Below, piece by piece: positions 8,931 through 18,673 of a stretch of DNA of 64,000 nt (positions are counted from its first letter, which is position 1; every line of letters begins with the position of its first letter). The position numbers and the translations under genes are program-made. The stretch comes from Algoriphagus aestuarii (GTDB lineage Bacteria; Bacteroidota; Bacteroidia; Cytophagales; Cyclobacteriaceae). The DNA lies in contig JAFIDK010000002.1 of assembly GCA_017051695.1 (NCBI GenBank), forward strand, positions 558,001 to 622,000. Reading direction: 5' to 3'. A model generated the notes under the pieces. It ran no database searches. It was not told the origin of the DNA and worked only from the letters and a program-made list of their open reading frames with translations.

Positions 8931-9527
8931 ATGAAAAATTCCATAAATATCCTAAACCAACTTCTCAAAGGAGGTATCTTTTTTCTTTTTCCACTGGTAC
9001 TTTTAATCCTGTTTTTTGAAAAAGCCATTCATTTGATCAGGCCTATTGCTACTGTTATTGGAGAAAAACTGTCTTTGGACAACACCTTCTTTTACACTCC
9101 ATATATCTTCACCATTATTATCCTACTTCTATTTTGTTTACTAGCAGGATTTATAGCAAGTAAAGGTCTTGGGAGTAAAATGATTTTATGGATTGAGGAT
9201 CATCTGCTCTCTCTTTTTCCGGGTTACAAATTGATGAAAAACACCCTTCAGAATACTGCTGGGCTAAACACAGAATTTAATTACCCCGTAGTTTTAGCTC
9301 CAATTGATGGCTGGGTGTTGGGCTTTCAGGTAGATGAGTTGGAAAGTGGTGAAGTCGTGATTTTTATCCCTTCTGCTCCAAACACCTGGGAAGGCAATGT
9401 TATCATATTCCAAAAAGATGAAATCAGGGAAACAAATATCCAGCAAAAGGATGTGAACAAACTTTTAAGACAGCTGGGAGTCAACTCAAAGGATATCCTA
9501 AAGGGACTTACCATACCATCTAAATAA
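8931..9527 (+). CDS. DUF502 family membrane protein
   Basis: 198 residues with two strong hydrophobic segments (about residues 10-30 and 55-80), then a soluble C-terminal domain. The order and motifs (LLKGGIFFLFPLVLL, LLSLFPGYKLMKN, then a predicted beta domain with FIPSAPNTWEGNVIIF) match DUF502 integral membrane proteins. Their function is not established. It is co-oriented with the MscS and YihY/BrkB genes downstream, but a 270-bp gap separates it from them. Confidence 0.75.
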   Translation: MKNSINILNQLLKGGIFFLFPLVLLILFFEKAIHLIRPIATVIGEKLSLDNTFFYTPYIFTIIILLLFCLLAGFIASKGLGSKMILWIEDHLLSLFPGYKLMKNTLQNTAGLNTEFNYPVVLAPIDGWVLGFQVDELESGEVVIFIPSAPNTWEGNVIIFQKDEIRETNIQQKDVNKLLRQLGVNSKDILKGLTIPSK

Positions 9528-9713
9528 ATTTTTCCTGAGATAACTCACATGTATTATTTTCCCCAATTTGGGCAAATCCTCATTGAAACCTCCATTTACC
9601 CATTGGAAGTTGATAAAATCTAACAGCTCATCCAGCTGAGTTCTAGGATTAAAAACTGTCTCTAAATGCCAATTTGAGTCTGTTTTACAAAAAAGTCCAA
9701 ATTTTTTCCCTTT
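9498..9713 (-). pseudogene. stop-free minus-strand stretch, possible gene remnant
   Basis: Between the DUF502 and MscS genes one minus-strand frame stays open for 71 codons, from just after a TGA at 9716-9714 to a TAG at 9500-9498. It reads as protein-like sequence (for example SNWHLETVFNPRTQLDELLDF) but has no ATG, GTG or TTG start in a sensible position and overlaps the 3' end of DUF502 by 30 bp. It may be a decayed gene or simply chance. Confidence 0.2.
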
Positions 9714-9799
9714 TCAGAGCTGGTTTATTCTATTTTTTTGAGAAACTAAGTGGATGGCATGATCATTTCACATTTAAGGATTCAAAACAGATATATGAA

Positions 9800-10738
9800 A
9801 TGAGAATTGCAGAGATATTCGGGTATGATACCCAAAAAGTTTTTGAAAAAATAACTGAAAAATTGGAAGGATGGGGAGAGGCTGCTGTTTCCAATTTACC
9901 AAACTTGGTTTTGGCGATTTTAATTATGGTGGTCAGCATTTTTTTCGCAAAAAACCTTAAAAAATATTCCAATAGATACCTCAACAAAATTCACATCAAT
10001 CCTACTATCAGTAGGTTTCTCAGTCAGATCATATTTTTGGGAATAATCGTGTTGGGAATAATGCTTTCCCTGTCGGCTTTGGAACTGACTCGAACAGTAT
10101 CCTCCATTTTGGCAGGTCTGGGGATCGTCGGATTGGCTTTGGGTTTTGCCTTCCAGGACACAGCCGCAAATTTTATGTCAGGTGTATTTATCACGTTTAA
10201 TCAACCTTATAAAATCGGAGATATCATTCAAACGAAAGATGGACATGAAGGTACTGTGATAGATATCAATCTGAGAGTGACTAAAATCAGAACTTATAAT
10301 GGACCAATTGTCCATGTGCCTAATAGGATGCTTTTCCAGGAATACTTTATCAATTATACAGATGAGGGAAAACGCAGAGTGCAGATAGAGTGTGGGGTGA
10401 GTTATGGGGAAGATTTAGAAACTGTTCAAAAAGTAGCTCTGGAAGCAGTAGAAAACCTCCCTAGCAGATTAAAATCAGAAAACAACAGTATTTTCTGGAC
10501 AGGTTTTGGAGATAGTTCGATCAATTTTACGCTGAATGTTTGGGTTAAATTTACCAACAGCGAACTGAATTATATACCAGCTCGAAATGAGGCAATCATT
10601 GCCTTGAAAAAAGCATTTGATAAAGAAGGAATCACAATCCCATTCCCTATCCGCACATTGGATTTTGGAATTAAAGGCGGTGTGACGATGAAAGAGGAGC
10701 TGAAGGATTTATCAGCGATGAAATTAGACACAAATTAA
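9800..10738 (+). CDS. MscS family small-conductance mechanosensitive channel
   Basis: From the chosen ATG at 9800 the protein has 312 residues, close to the usual small MscS length. An upstream in-frame TTG at 9674 would add 42 atypical residues. Three transmembrane helices are visible; the third, pore-lining, reads LAGLGIVGLALGFAFQDTAANFMSG. The MscS beta domain follows (GDIIQTKDGHEGTVIDI, IVHVPNRML), then an alpha/beta C-terminal domain ending IPFPIRTLDF. It would release osmolytes on hypo-osmotic shock. Six bp separate it from the YihY gene. Confidence 0.93.
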   Translation: MRIAEIFGYDTQKVFEKITEKLEGWGEAAVSNLPNLVLAILIMVVSIFFAKNLKKYSNRYLNKIHINPTISRFLSQIIFLGIIVLGIMLSLSALELTRTVSSILAGLGIVGLALGFAFQDTAANFMSGVFITFNQPYKIGDIIQTKDGHEGTVIDINLRVTKIRTYNGPIVHVPNRMLFQEYFINYTDEGKRRVQIECGVSYGEDLETVQKVALEAVENLPSRLKSENNSIFWTGFGDSSINFTLNVWVKFTNSELNYIPARNEAIIALKKAFDKEGITIPFPIRTLDFGIKGGVTMKEELKDLSAMKLDTN

Positions 10739-10744
10739 AACCCC

Positions 10745-11725
10745 ATGGAGGAATCAGACCAAGAAAACCCAATCGTGCCGAGTAAATTCAAACTTTCTCA
10801 TTTGCCGAGATTGATCGCAATGGCCTTTAAACGATGGAATGCATCCGATCCAGCAAGATTGAGTGCAGTCGTCGCATATTATGCTGTTTTGTCACTTCCT
10901 GCTCTATTGGTCATTGTAGTCAATTCTGTTGGTGCCATCTGGGGACCTGATATCGTTGCCGGTCGATTAACCAATCAATTCCAAATTATCCTGGGTTCGG
11001 ATACCGCTTCGATCATTGAAGAAATGATCAGGAGTACGGAGTTTAGTGGCAAGTCAAATTTGGCTACCATAATCGGAGTAGGAACCTTGATTTTTGGTGC
11101 CACTGGAGTCTTTTATCATTTGAAAATATCCTTAAATGAAATTTGGGAGTTAAAGATGACAGAAAAAATCAGTTGGTATAAATTAGTCAAGGATAGAATT
11201 ATCAGTTTTGGGTTTGTTTTGGTGCTAGGATTTTTACTCTTGGTGAGTTTTGTCCTAACGGCCACTCTTTCCATTTTGAGTGAATATATCGCTGAAAGAT
11301 TACCTGACATTGTTTTGTACCTGGCATTTGGGCTGGATTGGATTCTTTCGCTATCGGTGATTACACTCTTATTCGGTTTGATTTTCAAATATCTTCCAGA
11401 TGCCAAAATCACCTGGAAAACAGTTTGGATCGGAGCATTTCTTACTGCAGTGTTATTTGTATTGGGTAAATTCTTGCTGGGACTTTATTTCGGAGCTACC
11501 AACCCTGGATCCACTTACGGAGCTGCCGGATCTTTGGTGTTGATTCTTCTTTGGGTTTCCTACTCTTGTTTGATTTTCTTCTTTGGAGCAGAGTTTACCA
11601 AGGTTTTTTCTATCAATTACGGATACGGAATTATCCCTTACGAGCATTTCTCCAGAGTTAAAAAAAAAGAAGTGATCATAGATAAACACGCGGAGAACGA
11701 GATTTCACCGAAACCTAAACCATAA
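10745..11725 (+). CDS. YihY/virulence factor BrkB family membrane protein
   Basis: 326 residues with about six transmembrane segments. The family opening region is seen in FKRWNASDPARLSAVVAYYAVLSLPALLV, and later the GATGVFYHLKISLNEIW and TNPGSTYGAAGSLVLILLWVSYSCLIFFFGAEFTKVF blocks. Members were once labelled ribonuclease BN but that is wrong; their role, possibly lipid or solute transport, is unsettled. It begins 6 bp after the MscS stop, so the two are probably one transcript. Its last 21 bp overlap the 3' end of the convergent GH2 gene. Confidence 0.92.
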   Translation: MEESDQENPIVPSKFKLSHLPRLIAMAFKRWNASDPARLSAVVAYYAVLSLPALLVIVVNSVGAIWGPDIVAGRLTNQFQIILGSDTASIIEEMIRSTEFSGKSNLATIIGVGTLIFGATGVFYHLKISLNEIWELKMTEKISWYKLVKDRIISFGFVLVLGFLLLVSFVLTATLSILSEYIAERLPDIVLYLAFGLDWILSLSVITLLFGLIFKYLPDAKITWKTVWIGAFLTAVLFVLGKFLLGLYFGATNPGSTYGAAGSLVLILLWVSYSCLIFFFGAEFTKVFSINYGYGIIPYEHFSRVKKKEVIIDKHAENEISPKPKP

Positions 11726-14512
11726 AACAATCGGTTTTAAGACAGGCATTGGTTTTTTGATTTCGGACATCATCTCTTTTCCTGCATGGAACTTGGTTCC
11801 GATCGCAGGTATGTCATATACAAAACTGATTTCAGAATCGGTTTGCTTAGGCCTCACTCCGGGTGTAGATGATTCAGGAAATTTTGGTTTAAATAAACTC
11901 AGAAATAGTCCAGGAGTTTCTGTCCGTATATCAATTTCTGTTTCTGTAGTCAGGATATTGACCGCGTGAAAATTTGAATAATAACCTTTAAACTCAGGAT
12001 AAACCAAATTATCAAAACTAAATCCAGTCTGCGTGTCGTTGTATTCCTTTTCCCAAAACCCGAAATAAGAGCCCTCTCTCCTATTTTTCCATACCCTATA
12101 TGGTCCATCGGCAATCAGTTTGGCTCCTTTTACCAGCGAATCCGGATAATTAAACCCAATTCCAAGAAGCTCCAAGTCCGATTGAGAGCTGTATGGAGTT
12201 GACATTTCCAGTTTTAATTCTGAAGTGGGTAAAACAGTCCAGATCAGCTCCTTGGGGTAGTTTTCGTAAACAGATTTAACCTGAATGGAACCGTCTTGGA
12301 TTTTTTTCCAGGTCACCTTTACCTGCTGCTCTCCATGTCCTTCTATTTTTGGATTTTGGCTGAGATAAACATACTTCCTGCCCACCTTTACCATTTCCAG
12401 ATTTCCATATTTTTTGCCGAAAAAATAGATTCTACCATCTACTTCAATCTGTAAATCACTGACAGATTCTCTCACTTTTATCGGATAAATTTCGATTTCC
12501 GAAGCATTGAAATAATGTTTATTTGCTTGTGCTGCTTGCCGCAAAGGAAAAGTCCAAGTAGTCAATAGGTCACCATGAATACCGATAACATTAATTTTTA
12601 AAATATCCGCATCTGGCCAATTTTCCGGAATTGAAAAATTCACCAATTCTGTGTTGCCAGGAGTGGTTTGACCGAGAGTTAAAACTTCAGAACCGATGAC
12701 TTTTTCTCCTTCCCAATTTTGAACTTGTATGAGTTCGACTTGCAATTTTGCCCTGCTCATATCCGAAAACAGGTAGTCATTCCTAACCAAGATAGAACCA
12801 TCGTAATTCGTAAGATCCTCAGGTAATTCTATCTGAATCGGAGACCAAATTGATTTTATTGAGTAAAAACTTCCTTCTTTTTCTCTAAAAGGACCCAAAA
12901 TTCCATCCGGGGCATGATTTCCGTCGGAATCTAGCTTTCCTCCTTTGTCAACTCTTTTGACCGCTTCATCTGAAAACACCCATAAAAACCCACCTGCAAA
13001 AAGTGGGCTTTCACGATAATTTGACCAAAAGTCATCTAATCCTGCTCCTAACCCACCATCATACAAGCCGTGTAGTAATTCAGTAGGCATAAAAATATCA
13101 TCTCCATTATCCAATCTGTCTGCGGGACTGACAATAGTGGGATAGTGGTAGGTATCGATGTTATTTCGATTGAGCCATGGGTAAATAACCGGTCTTTTCT
13201 GGATATCAATTCGATTAAAAGCCGGTTCATTTTCAAAATTCCACCCTCCTTCATTTCCGTGATCCCAAAATATAATAGCGGGATGATTGGCATCCCTTAA
13301 GATGGTCTCTTGTATCAGTTTGGGACCTATTTCACTGTCGTATCCATCTTGCCATCCTGTCACTTCATCGAGTACAAACAAACCCAAGGAATCCGCAAGG
13401 TTCAAAAACACCTCATCTGGTGGATAATGGGACATTCTGACTGCATTCATGTTCATTTCTTTCATCAAAAGAATATCCTCTAGCTGATTGGCGAAACTCA
13501 ATGCCCTTCCGGTAGTGGGATAAAAAGAATGCCTGTTTACACCTTTAAATATCGTTTTCACCCCATTGATAAATACTCCTACTTTTGGACGTAATTCTAC
13601 CGTTCTAAATCCTAGATTTTCTGATCTCTCATAAAGAATGGCGTCCTTGTCTTTAAGTCTAAAAACAGCTCGGTATCGAATAGGATTTTCTGGGTTCCAA
13701 GGTTTGATGTTCGCAAAACTGTGCGTCATCCAAATAGAATCTGAGTCAATATTTTGCTGAATTTTCTCGAGAGATTTTCCGGATTCTATCTCCATCAATT
13801 CCATTTCAACAATCCCATCTTTAGGAGTTTTATTGAGAGTCACAAGGGCTCTAAAATCTCCGTTGGCTTTAGGATCAACAGCTATTCTGGTAAAGTGAAT
13901 TTTTGGTAATATTTCTAAAAATACCGGTCTATAAATCCCCCCGAAAATCCAGAAATCTGCTTCCCTTTCAGCTTTATTAACTGATTGATTATCTGAAATC
14001 TTATTCACTTTTACTTCAAGTATATTGACCTTGTCAAAGTCCAGAAGTTTACTGATATCATAGCTGAATCTATAAAAGCCACCTTGATGAATTTTCCCGG
14101 CAAGTTTCCCGTTTATTTTCACTTCCGTGTCTGTCATTACTCCATCAAAAACCAATTTGACAACAGCATCTTTCCATTCTCTTTCAACAAAAAATGTGGT
14201 TTTGTAATACCCGGTTTCAGTACCGAGAGTTTTATTAGAATCCCTGTGATCGTGGCCATAATTCAGGACACCAAAACCTTGCATTTCCCAATTGGATGGC
14301 ACAGCAATCTGAGTCCAGTTTCCTGAATTTCTTCCTTGAGATACTTTAAAATCCCATTTCACTGGATTTCCTGCATCTTTACCACTTAGATAGATCCTTC
14401 GATAGGAATTTTCAGACTGGGCAAGAATAGAATTAAAAGAAAGAAAATATAATTGGATTAAGATTGCACTTACTGCAGACAGAAATCTCATGTAAAAGAG
14501 GGTGTTAGACAA
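11705..14512 (-). CDS. exported glycoside hydrolase family 2 protein (beta-galactosidase-like)
   Basis: 935 residues. A signal peptide ends near LAQSENS (about residue 33); an alternative start at Met8 (14491) would also keep it. Domain order follows GH2: sugar-binding jelly roll (about 40-200, with FDGVMTDTEVKINGK), immunoglobulin-like domain (about 205-305), then a TIM barrel. In the barrel FKGVNRHSFYP and MNAVRMSHYPP are diagnostic. The acid/base is Glu421 (WDHGNEGGW) and the probable nucleophile Glu478 (PTELLHG). Substrate specificity cannot be read from sequence. The 3' end overlaps the YihY gene by 21 bp; the extreme C-terminus is basic and may be a read-on extension. Confidence 0.9.
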   Translation of the reverse strand: MSNTLFYMRFLSAVSAILIQLYFLSFNSILAQSENSYRRIYLSGKDAGNPVKWDFKVSQGRNSGNWTQIAVPSNWEMQGFGVLNYGHDHRDSNKTLGTETGYYKTTFFVEREWKDAVVKLVFDGVMTDTEVKINGKLAGKIHQGGFYRFSYDISKLLDFDKVNILEVKVNKISDNQSVNKAEREADFWIFGGIYRPVFLEILPKIHFTRIAVDPKANGDFRALVTLNKTPKDGIVEMELMEIESGKSLEKIQQNIDSDSIWMTHSFANIKPWNPENPIRYRAVFRLKDKDAILYERSENLGFRTVELRPKVGVFINGVKTIFKGVNRHSFYPTTGRALSFANQLEDILLMKEMNMNAVRMSHYPPDEVFLNLADSLGLFVLDEVTGWQDGYDSEIGPKLIQETILRDANHPAIIFWDHGNEGGWNFENEPAFNRIDIQKRPVIYPWLNRNNIDTYHYPTIVSPADRLDNGDDIFMPTELLHGLYDGGLGAGLDDFWSNYRESPLFAGGFLWVFSDEAVKRVDKGGKLDSDGNHAPDGILGPFREKEGSFYSIKSIWSPIQIELPEDLTNYDGSILVRNDYLFSDMSRAKLQVELIQVQNWEGEKVIGSEVLTLGQTTPGNTELVNFSIPENWPDADILKINVIGIHGDLLTTWTFPLRQAAQANKHYFNASEIEIYPIKVRESVSDLQIEVDGRIYFFGKKYGNLEMVKVGRKYVYLSQNPKIEGHGEQQVKVTWKKIQDGSIQVKSVYENYPKELIWTVLPTSELKLEMSTPYSSQSDLELLGIGFNYPDSLVKGAKLIADGPYRVWKNRREGSYFGFWEKEYNDTQTGFSFDNLVYPEFKGYYSNFHAVNILTTETEIDIRTETPGLFLSLFKPKFPESSTPGVRPKQTDSEISFVYDIPAIGTKFHAGKEMMSEIKKPMPVLKPIVLWFRFR

Positions 14513-14687
14513 TTTTTAAAAATAGTTTTAAAATTACCCTAAAAAAAACCTTCTTCGATTTATCCATTTCAATTCTTTCTTGGCCTATAAATTGTCAATT
14601 TTATAGACTTATTTGAATCAAATAGAAGTAAGGATTAGCTTTATTTCACATTTTCTATAACTTAGATTTCAAAGTAATTTTTAACAT

Positions 14688-16418
14688 ATGAGCGTAATAG
14701 ACCCTGCCATACTTGCCAAAGCTCAAAGCTGGTTAGATGGAAACATTGATCAAGAAACTAAATCACAGATTAAATCCCTTATAGAATCCAATCCTACCGA
14801 ATTAGTAGATTCTTTTTATCAGGATTTGGAGTTCGGCACTGGAGGCCTGAGAGGCCTTATGGGTGTGGGGTCCAATCGAATGAATGTCTATACCATCGGT
14901 ATGGCCACTCAGGGATTGGCAAATTATCTGTTGAAATGCTTTCCTGGAGAAGACATCAAGGTAGCCATCACACATGATAGCAGGATAAACAATACACTTT
15001 TCGCTATGACCACAGCGAACGTGTTGACTGCTAACGGAATCAAGGTATTATACTTCAGAGAGATGCGTCCTACTCCAATGCTTTCTTTTGCTGTCAGACA
15101 TTTTGGATGTAAAAGTGGCGTAATGATCACTGCTTCGCATAATCCAAAAGAATACAATGGATACAAAGCATATTGGGATGATGGTGCACAGGTTGTTGCA
15201 CCTCATGATACCAATATTATTAAGGAGGTTCAAAAAATCACTTCATTTGACCAGGTCAACTGGAATAAAAATGATTCGCTCTTTAGTTACATAGAAGAGG
15301 ATTTTGATGCTATTTATCTAGCAAATGTCAAATCATTGAGTCTGGCACCTGCGGAAATCAAACAGCAAAAAAATCTACCAATAGTCTTCTCTCCTATTCA
15401 TGGTGCTTCTGGAAAAATGGTTCCAGCAGCGATCAAAGCTTTTGGTTTTGAAAATGTCCATGTGGTAAAAGAACAAGCCGAGCCTGATGGGACATTTCCA
15501 ACAGTAGTTTATCCTAATCCCGAAGAGGCTGAAGCGCTCACCTTATCTGTCAAATTGGGCAAAGAAGTCGGAGCCGAATTAATTTTAGCCTGTGATCCTG
15601 ATGGAGACAGATATGCTGCAGCTGTTCCGAAAGACTCTGGAGAATTTGAATTACTAAATGGAAACCAAACAGGATCACTCCTTACATATTATCTACTTAG
15701 CCGCTGGAAAGAAGCCGGGAAGCTAGATGGCAAGCAATTTATGGTGAATACAATTGTAACTACTGAATTGATCGATAGAATCTGTGAAGGTTTTGGTGTG
15801 AAATGTTTTTCTGTATTGACCGGTTTCAAAAATATTGCAGCGATTATTCGTGACTTAGAAGGAAAAGAGACTTTTATCGGAGGTGGAGAAGAGTCCTATG
15901 GGTACTTGGTCGGAGATTTTGTAAGAGACAAAGACGGAGTTAGTGCTTGTGCTATGGTAGCTGAAGTAATCGCCTATTATAAAACAAAAGGTAAAACGGT
16001 CTTCGATGTACTGGCTGAAATTTATGAGCGATTTGGGTTCTACAAAGAAAACCTGATTTCAGTGACCAAAAAGGGGAAAGATGGAGCTGAGCAAATTCAG
16101 GCTTTGATGACAGATTTCAGACATCATCCACCAAAGGAAATGAACGGACAAACTGTAGAAAGAATTGTGGATGTGAAGACAAGTACTGTCACTCACATAG
16201 AATCTGGAAAAACCGAAAAACTTGCACTGGACAAGTCCAATGTGATTCAGTTTTATCTGGCAGATGGAAGCAAAATCTCTGCAAGGCCTTCTGGCACCGA
16301 GCCAAAAATTAAATATTATTTTTCCGTCAATAAACCTTTAGACCAAGCCGGTGACTATAGAAAAACTGAAAGTGAGTTGAATGAAAGACTTGAAGGATTA
16401 AAGAGGTATTTCAGTTAA
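14688..16418 (+). CDS. phospho-sugar mutase (phosphoglucomutase/phosphomannomutase)
   Basis: 576 residues, typical of the longer PgcA-type alpha-D-phosphohexomutases. The phosphoserine loop is TASHNPKEYNGYK, the metal-binding loop DPDGDRYA, the sugar-binding loop GGGEESYGYLVG and the phosphate-binding loop RPSGTEPKIKYY. It interconverts hexose 1- and 6-phosphates in the cytoplasm, feeding cell-wall and polysaccharide precursors or glycogen metabolism. It stands alone, divergent from the GH2 gene across a 175-bp AT-rich intergenic region. Confidence 0.95.
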   Translation: MSVIDPAILAKAQSWLDGNIDQETKSQIKSLIESNPTELVDSFYQDLEFGTGGLRGLMGVGSNRMNVYTIGMATQGLANYLLKCFPGEDIKVAITHDSRINNTLFAMTTANVLTANGIKVLYFREMRPTPMLSFAVRHFGCKSGVMITASHNPKEYNGYKAYWDDGAQVVAPHDTNIIKEVQKITSFDQVNWNKNDSLFSYIEEDFDAIYLANVKSLSLAPAEIKQQKNLPIVFSPIHGASGKMVPAAIKAFGFENVHVVKEQAEPDGTFPTVVYPNPEEAEALTLSVKLGKEVGAELILACDPDGDRYAAAVPKDSGEFELLNGNQTGSLLTYYLLSRWKEAGKLDGKQFMVNTIVTTELIDRICEGFGVKCFSVLTGFKNIAAIIRDLEGKETFIGGGEESYGYLVGDFVRDKDGVSACAMVAEVIAYYKTKGKTVFDVLAEIYERFGFYKENLISVTKKGKDGAEQIQALMTDFRHHPPKEMNGQTVERIVDVKTSTVTHIESGKTEKLALDKSNVIQFYLADGSKISARPSGTEPKIKYYFSVNKPLDQAGDYRKTESELNERLEGLKRYFS

Positions 16419-16455
16419 TAGGAAAAGAACCTTAACTCTAGGTTTAATAATAAGG

Positions 16456-16492
16456 AAGGGGAAATGTAATTGAATACTTTCCCCTTCTCTCA
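16456..16492. terminator. probable bidirectional terminator between the mutase and egtD
   Basis: A 9-bp stem AAGGGGAAA/TTTCCCCTT (16456-16464 with 16478-16486) lies between two convergent genes. T-rich sequence follows on either side but neither run is uniform, so strength is uncertain. Confidence 0.55.
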
Positions 16493-16526
16493 TTTTAACC
16501 TAAATGCTATTTGATATACTGGTTTT

Positions 16527-17492
16527 CTATTTTCTCCTCCAAAGTACATCCGCAAAATAATTTTCGGAATCAGTAAAATTTTGAACTGATTCAAAGCCTC
16601 CTTTTTCAGCAAATTGCTCGATTTCTTTTAAGCTATACTTTTTGCTGATTTCTGTAAAAACAGACTCAAAAGCTTCAAAATCGAATGATTGATCCAGAGC
16701 TTTTAAATTGATTTTCTGCTTTTTAAGTGAAACAAGGTAACTCCTGCATTCTCCGGATATAGGATCATAACAAGGCCAATGTTTAAAAGTGTTTAAATCT
16801 ATATCCCCATCCAGTTCCTGATTGATTCTATCCAAAAGATTTAAATTAAAGTCTCTTGTAATCCCTTCCGGATCATGGTACGCGTCCAGAATAGTCTGAG
16901 GATCTTTTTTCAAATCAATCCCTATCAATACAAAATCTCCATGGGCTGCCCCTATTCTCAAATGGTCCAAAATATCAAAAGCTTCTTCTTGGCTAAAATT
17001 GCCTAGATTGGAACCTAGGAATAAAATCAAATTGGGTTTACCATTGTCCCAAAGTCTTTTGACAAGGGAACCTCTGTAAGTATCTTCAAGACAAGTCACA
17101 GAAAGATCAGGAAATTCATCCTTTAGAGATTCTTCTAGCTCCTGAAGTACCGACCCTGAGAAATCAATAGGAAAGTATTCAAAATCAGCATTTCTACTTT
17201 TTAAATACTTCAATAAAATTTTGGTTTTCAGTCCATCCCCTGCCCCTAATTCTACCAGATTAAAAGGCTGGTCTAAGTTCAAAATCGGATCCAGAATTAA
17301 TTCATATTGAGTTTCAAATATTTCAAATTCCTTTTTAGTCAAATAATATTCAGGCATAGCCATGATCTTCTGAAAAAGCTTATCCCCTTTTGCATTGTAG
17401 AAATATTTAGAAGGCAATGATTTTGGAGACGCACTTAAACCCAGCATTACATCTTGGGCAAAGGTCCCGAAATCTAAATTTTTTGAGCTCAT
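16527..17492 (-). CDS. egtD: L-histidine N(alpha)-methyltransferase, ergothioneine biosynthesis
   Basis: 321 residues from the ATG at 17492; a longer start at 17510 would overlap egtB by 17 bp. I prefer 17492 because it follows the egtB stop by one base (TAATATG). The enzyme trimethylates histidine to hercynine with SAM. The family signature is clear: SKYFYNAKGDKLFQKIM and MPEYYLTKKE (histidine-binding region), VELGAGDGLKT as the SAM loop, and FLGSNLGNF. It acts just before or with EgtB in ergothioneine synthesis and is coupled to it. Confidence 0.95.
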   Translation of the reverse strand: MSSKNLDFGTFAQDVMLGLSASPKSLPSKYFYNAKGDKLFQKIMAMPEYYLTKKEFEIFETQYELILDPILNLDQPFNLVELGAGDGLKTKILLKYLKSRNADFEYFPIDFSGSVLQELEESLKDEFPDLSVTCLEDTYRGSLVKRLWDNGKPNLILFLGSNLGNFSQEEAFDILDHLRIGAAHGDFVLIGIDLKKDPQTILDAYHDPEGITRDFNLNLLDRINQELDGDIDLNTFKHWPCYDPISGECRSYLVSLKKQKINLKALDQSFDFEAFESVFTEISKKYSLKEIEQFAEKGGFESVQNFTDSENYFADVLWRRK

Positions 17493-17493
17493 A

Positions 17494-18639
17494 TTAAATT
17501 GATTTGGCAAGTCGGATACCCATAAATTGCCATCTTAAATGTGGGTGAAAAAAATTTCTATAAGTAGGTCTTGAATGCCCTTCTGAGGTCGCGACCGAAG
17601 CCCCACGAAGCACCATTTGATTGACCATAAATTTACCGTTGTATTCTCCTAAAGCACCAGGGGCTATTTTAAATCCTGGATATGGTAAATAGGCAGAATT
17701 GGTCCATTCCCACCGACTACCCCAACTAAATTCCTTGTGTGCTGCTTCCCATTCAAATTCTGTAGGAAGCCGCATTCCTTTCCAATTGGCAAATGCTGCT
17801 GCTTCATAAAAATTTACATGTGCAACTGGCGCTTCCCAATTGATTACCTGCCTTCCATCTAATGTATAATAGGTCCACCGATCATCCTGTTTTCCCCAAT
17901 ACAACGGTGATTTTTGAGCCTGGTTTTTTACCCAAGCCCATCCCTCATCATGCCAAAATATCGGATTTTCATAGCCACCTGCATTCATAAAATCCAGGTA
18001 TTCTCCATTACTAACTAAAGTCCCTGAAATCTTACAAGCATTTAGATAAACTTTATGTCGGTTCAATTCATTGTCAAAACAGAATCCGCTTCCTTCATGA
18101 CCAATCTCATAAATCCCTTCTTTTAATTCGACCCAGGGAGCTTCTTGTATGTCCAGATACTCCCCTATATCCATGATCTTTGGTTCCAGAGGATTATGCC
18201 ATAAACTAAATTTCAAATCAGTAATGAGTAATTCCTGATGCTGTTGTTCATGATTTAATCCCAACCTCACCAATTCCAAAATAGCAGTTTCCTTTTTGGA
18301 AATCAGACTTCTCATTTCATTATCCACATAATTTCTGTATTCCATCACCTCATCTACAGATGGCCTGGTCATCAATCCACGTTGATTTCTGGCCGTTCGG
18401 TTTCCAAGACTGTTGTAATAGGAATTAAACAAGAAATTAAACTGGGGATGTTTTACCACATAATCAGGTTGGTTTGGGACTAAAATAAATTGCTCAAAGA
18501 ACCAGGTGGTATGGGCCAAATGCCATTTTGGGGGGCTTACTTCTTCTGAAGCCTGAAGACTGAAATCCTCAGTAATTAAATTTCTACATAGAAATAGGGA
18601 ATGGTTTCTAACATGGTTGAATTGCTCTTCAATACTCAT
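17494..18639 (-). CDS. egtB: ergothioneine biosynthesis sulfoxide synthase EgtB
   Basis: 381 residues. The N-terminal DinB-like domain has PPKWHLAHTTWFFE (His43 the likely first Fe ligand) and the HX3HXE motif at His130, His134, Glu136 (NHEQQHQE), which together form the non-haem iron site. The C-terminal half is the FGE-sulfatase (C-type-lectin) fold with RLPTEFEWE, VLRGAS and RNFFHP. EgtB joins hercynine to a thiol donor using O2. No egtA or egtC lies nearby, so cysteine rather than gamma-glutamylcysteine may be the donor; this is inference. It lies 34 bp after an aspartoacylase-like gene. Confidence 0.95.
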   Translation of the reverse strand: MSIEEQFNHVRNHSLFLCRNLITEDFSLQASEEVSPPKWHLAHTTWFFEQFILVPNQPDYVVKHPQFNFLFNSYYNSLGNRTARNQRGLMTRPSVDEVMEYRNYVDNEMRSLISKKETAILELVRLGLNHEQQHQELLITDLKFSLWHNPLEPKIMDIGEYLDIQEAPWVELKEGIYEIGHEGSGFCFDNELNRHKVYLNACKISGTLVSNGEYLDFMNAGGYENPIFWHDEGWAWVKNQAQKSPLYWGKQDDRWTYYTLDGRQVINWEAPVAHVNFYEAAAFANWKGMRLPTEFEWEAAHKEFSWGSRWEWTNSAYLPYPGFKIAPGALGEYNGKFMVNQMVLRGASVATSEGHSRPTYRNFFHPHLRWQFMGIRLAKSI

Positions 18640-18673
18640 AAAAAATAAATTTCAAGATTTTAAAATTCAGAGA

